DNA of 7,699 bases, taken from Candidatus Aminicenantota bacterium. Lineage in GTDB: Bacteria; Acidobacteriota; Aminicenantia; UBA2199. The translations under genes were made by a program, and so were the position numbers. Positions 5,641 through 7,699 of this stretch are shown in pieces. The stretch spans positions 1,390,355 to 1,398,053 of the forward strand of contig CP070627.1 of the NCBI GenBank assembly GCA_020355945.1, in the 5' to 3' direction. The notes beneath the pieces were generated by a model. It was not told the DNA's origin and searched no databases. It saw only the letters and a program-made list of their open reading frames with translations. Position 1 is the stretch's first letter. The number at the start of each line of letters is the position of its first letter.

Positions 5641-6456
5641 TTATTGAGGGGGCATGATTCGATTAAGCAAACGCACGAATTGTGCGCCGGTGGAAATACG
5701 TTTTTCTCTATCTTTGGCCATCATATAATCGATCAATGGCTGATAGCGGTTTAACTCCCGGGGTAAATTGGGTACGGGTTTTTCAATGTGTTGATGGAGA
5801 ACTGAAATCCATTTTTTACCTCGATAAGGTTTTTCGCCGGTGAGCATCTCAAAAAGAACCACCCCTAATGAGTAAACATCACTTCGACCGTCCACCTCTA
5901 CCGCATTGCATTGCTCCGGACTCATATAGTGGATCGTCCCAATAATCGAGTCACTCCCGGTTAATTGGATGGAAGAATCATATACGCGGGCAATACCGAA
6001 ATCCACCAATACCGGGGTATTATCCTGCCTGAACATAATGTTTTCCGGTTTGATGTCCCGATGGTATACCCCCCTGAGATGTGCGTAATCCAGGGCTTTT
6101 AATATATCTTCAATAATAGGCAAAGCTGTGTCCGGGTGTATTTTATGTTGTGGGTCCAACTTCATTCGTTCTCTTAATGATTCTTCCATGTATTCCATGA
6201 CAATGTAATAATAATCCCCGGATTTCCCGGTATCAAAAATTTGAATAATATTTGAATGGGACAAACTGGCTGCGGTCTTGGCTTCCCTTTCAAAACGGGA
6301 GGCCACTACTTTGTCTTTTAAGAAGAAGGGATTCAGAAATTTAATGGCTACTTTCCGCTTCAATTTTTCCTGGATACCCAGGTAGACCTTGGCAACACCG
6401 CCTGCACCCAGTAGACTTATAATTTTAAAGCCTGCAATCGTAGGAAATTCAGCCAT
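5641..6456 (-). CDS. Eukaryotic-like Ser/Thr protein kinase (Hanks type), kinase domain only
   Basis: This 271-residue protein is almost exactly one kinase domain. The glycine loop is GAGGVAKV (17-24), the ATP lysine is VAIK39, and the helix-C glutamate is E58 in FEREA. The catalytic loop is HRDIKPEN (132-139, base Asp134), DFG is at 152-154, SPE at 179-181 replaces APE, and DVYSLG follows at 193-198. All catalytic residues are present, and HRD with GTIHYMSPEQ points to an active RD-type kinase acting on Ser/Thr. It ends after the last helix, with no transmembrane or sensor domain, so it is soluble and relies on other proteins for input. GGAG sits 7 bases before the ATG, supporting the start. 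It lies on the opposite strand between hypA and hypF; whether it regulates them cannot be told. No clear terminator is seen in the 69 bases to hypA. Confidence 0.95.
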   Translation of the reverse strand: MAEFPTIAGFKIISLLGAGGVAKVYLGIQEKLKRKVAIKFLNPFFLKDKVVASRFEREAKTAASLSHSNIIQIFDTGKSGDYYYIVMEYMEESLRERMKLDPQHKIHPDTALPIIEDILKALDYAHLRGVYHRDIKPENIMFRQDNTPVLVDFGIARVYDSSIQLTGSDSIIGTIHYMSPEQCNAVEVDGRSDVYSLGVVLFEMLTGEKPYRGKKWISVLHQHIEKPVPNLPRELNRYQPLIDYMMAKDREKRISTGAQFVRLLNRIMPPQ

Positions 6457-6482
6457 ATTTTTCTCCTTAAATTCAAGTTTAG

Positions 6483-6511
6483 ATTATCCCACGTTTTAAT
6501 GTGATTTTCAA
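6483..6511 (-). promoter_or_regulatory. Promoter of the kinase gene
   Basis: On the minus strand, TTGAAA (6506-6511) and GATAAT (6483-6488) are 17 bases apart, each 5 of 6 to consensus. A TG one base before the -10 makes it an extended -10 promoter. The predicted start near 6476 gives a leader of about 20 bases that includes the AAGGAG ribosome binding site. The spacer holds an imperfect CAC-N8-GTG symmetry that could be an operator, but this is weak. Confidence 0.65.
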
Positions 6512-6551
6512 GAAAACCTGGATACTAAATTCACCGAAAAATTTCGCCTGG

Positions 6552-6584
6552 CACCTTTTTTCACCTTTTTTTCCACCTTTTTTT
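6552..6584. repeat. Tandem CACCT(6-7) repeat in the kinase-hypF divergent region
   Basis: Three units, CACCTTTTTT (6552-6561), CACCTTTTTTT (6562-6572) and CACCTTTTTTT (6574-6584), are followed by further T runs to 6610. The tract is extremely pyrimidine-rich on the plus strand and may bend or stiffen the DNA between the two divergent promoters. It codes for nothing plausible. Confidence 0.7.
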
Positions 6585-6650
6585 CCAGAGGATTTTTTTG
6601 AATTTTTTTTGCCTTCGTGTACCTTTACGTTTCACTGTAACTTCGTGGCT

Positions 6651-6667
6651 AAAATTAGAATCGCTGA
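6651..6667 (+). promoter_or_regulatory. 17-bp element shared with the hypA upstream region (copy 2)
   Basis: AAAATTAGAATCGCTGA differs from 5166-5182 at only two positions and sits the same 56 bases before the -10 box. Upstream of both copies there is also a T7-8-GCCT string (5127-5137 and 6603-6614) and TTCG-containing repeats, with the distance differing by 8 bases. The similarity may therefore extend over a larger dispersed element. Confidence 0.5.
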
Positions 6668-6683
6668 AAACTTTTTATTAATG

Positions 6684-6712
6684 TTGAATTCATCTCTTAA
6701 TTGAACTATAAT
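6684..6712 (+). promoter_or_regulatory. hypF promoter
   Basis: TTGAAT (6684-6689) and a perfect TATAAT (6707-6712) are separated by 17 bases. The predicted start near 6719 leaves a leader of about 37 bases before the ATG at 6756. The leader contains no strong Shine-Dalgarno (only AAAAAG at 6746-6751) and has a weak fold around TCG/CGA. Confidence 0.65.
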
Positions 6713-6755
6713 GGTAGACTAAAAAAATCGAGTAACCGACTTTTTAAAAAGATAG

Positions 6756-7699
6756 ATGAATAAAGAATTGAGTTTAACGGTTGAACGATCCAGGATTTTG
6801 TTCAAAGGCATTGTGCAAGGCGTGGGCTTCCGCCCTTATCTTTATCGCTCTGCTAAAAAATTTGAACTCACCGGCTTTGTGAAAAATACCAGCGAAGGCG
6901 TTATCCTGGAAGTAGAAGGAAAAAACCTGGACAATTTCATGCATTACATACTCAACCATCTGCCACCCCTATCCGAAGTAGTTAATTACGAAGTTTCAAA
7001 ATTACCGGTTCAATGTTCACGCCAATTCGAGATTCTCTCCAGCGAAAATACCGACAAAAGTGATTTACTGGTCTCACCGGATATCGCCATATGCGAAAAC
7101 TGCAAAAAAGAACTCTCCCTTCCCCCAGATAGACGATGCCAATACCCCTTTATCAACTGCACCGACTGCGGCCCCAGGTTGACTATTATCCGGGACCTAC
7201 CTTATGACAGACCCAAGACCACCATGGCGAAGTTTCCCATGTGCGAAGAATGCGGCAAAGAATACCATGACCCCATGGACAGACGCTACCACGCCCAACC
7301 GGTCTCTTGCTACCACTGCGGCCCCACTTTAACTCTTTATGATAGGAATGGCATTAAAATTGAAGCGGAAAATTCCTGGCAAGAAGCCTGTAAAAAATTA
7401 AAACAAGGAAATATTGTTGCCATAAAAGGCCTGGGAGGTTATCATTTGGCCTGCCTGGCTTCATCCGATGAAGCCCTATTAAAATTAAGAAAATATAAAA
7501 ATCGAGAAAACAAACCTTTCGCACTCATGGGCACCCTGGAAATGATCCGACAAAATTGCCAGGTTTCGGAAACCGAAAAAAAACATTTACTCTCTCCTTC
7601 TGCTCCTATTTTGCTTCTCAAAAGAAAACCCCGTGTAGAAATATCTTCATTGGTTGCACCGGGTCAAAACACCATCGGGTTTATGGTGCCTTATACACC
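6756..7699 (+). CDS. hypF: Carbamoyltransferase HypF, N-terminal 314 residues (3' end outside window)
   Basis: The frame is open from the ATG at 6756 to the window edge. HypF is normally about 750 residues, so about 40% is present. It converts carbamoyl phosphate to a carbamoyl adenylate and transfers the carbamoyl group to HypE, the source of the cyanide ligands of the [NiFe] site. The domains run in the usual order. An acylphosphatase-like domain lies at about 12-95 with signature GIVQGVGFRPY (18-28; Arg26 and Asn44 as expected active residues). Two zinc fingers follow: C113-x2-C116 with C135-x2-C138, and C163-x2-C166 with C185-x2-C188, each with 18 residues between pairs. A YrdC-like domain starts near 205 (GNIVAIKGLGGYHLACLA, KYKNRENKPFALM). 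The Kae1-like C-terminal domain is not in the window. A TTG at 6768 is an alternative start but has no better ribosome binding site. It is transcribed divergently from the kinase. Confidence 0.95.
   Translation, partial: MNKELSLTVERSRILFKGIVQGVGFRPYLYRSAKKFELTGFVKNTSEGVILEVEGKNLDNFMHYILNHLPPLSEVVNYEVSKLPVQCSRQFEILSSENTDKSDLLVSPDIAICENCKKELSLPPDRRCQYPFINCTDCGPRLTIIRDLPYDRPKTTMAKFPMCEECGKEYHDPMDRRYHAQPVSCYHCGPTLTLYDRNGIKIEAENSWQEACKKLKQGNIVAIKGLGGYHLACLASSDEALLKLRKYKNRENKPFALMGTLEMIRQNCQVSETEKKHLLSPSAPILLLKRKPRVEISSLVAPGQNTIGFMVPYT

Noticed and set aside
6501..6704. Plus-strand 67-residue ORF between the kinase and hypF
   Set aside because: Its translation is Phe/Pro runs from the T-rich tandem repeat, and it overlaps both promoters.
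6774..6959. Minus-strand 61-residue ORF inside hypF
   Set aside because: It lies fully antisense to the acylphosphatase domain of hypF, which is clearly the real gene.
1..7699. tRNA, rRNA, CRISPR arrays or intact insertion sequences
   Set aside because: No cloverleaf, regularly spaced repeats, terminal inverted repeats or transposase catalytic core were seen; the Rpn family's old 'transposase' label does not make it a mobile element.

Overview
The window looks like a chromosomal segment of an anaerobic or facultative Gram-negative-type bacterium. It has two secreted M16 zinc peptidase subunits with N-terminal signal peptides, a eukaryotic-like Ser/Thr kinase, and [NiFe]-hydrogenase maturation genes (hypA, hypF). 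Moderate-to-low GC, clear Shine-Dalgarno sites and readable TTGA(A/C)x-17-TATAAT promoters support a bacterium. The mix of an M16 pair with a C-terminal extension, orphan kinases and Rpn-type nucleases would suit a lineage such as Acidobacteriota/Aminicenantota, but that is only a guess from gene content.

Layout. (1) Positions 1-774 (+) hold the 3' part of an Rpn/YhgA-like PD-(D/E)XK nuclease gene. An excellent ribosome binding site inside it drives an in-frame internal ATG at 613, which would give a 53-residue C-terminal protein. This is the arrangement of the RpnL toxin with its intragenic RpnS antitoxin. An 18-bp copy of that internal start region recurs just after the stop, followed by a 15-bp hairpin. 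(2) Positions 872-4530 (-) are a two-gene operon. The upstream gene encodes an M16 peptidase with HxxEH. The downstream gene encodes a partner that lacks HxxEH but keeps the Arg/Tyr pair and carries a C-terminal LolA-like domain. The two look like halves of one heterodimeric protease. (3) Positions 4531-5232 hold a short possible remnant of another Rpn C-terminus and an orphan 126-residue gene with a promoter almost touching its ATG. (4) Positions 5143-7699 carry hypA (+), a kinase gene in the opposite direction (-), and the 5' 40% of hypF (+).

The hyp genes should serve nickel insertion (HypA) and cyanide-ligand synthesis (HypF) for a [NiFe] hydrogenase encoded elsewhere. The hypA and hypF promoters share a 17-bp element (15/17 identical) placed exactly 56 bp upstream of the -10 box in both, which suggests common control or a shared dispersed intergenic element.

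The observations most worth following are the intragenic antitoxin start with its 18-bp echo, the shared hypA/hypF upstream element, the near-leaderless promoters, and the shortened zinc knuckle of HypA. No RNA genes, CRISPR arrays or intact insertion sequences were seen.
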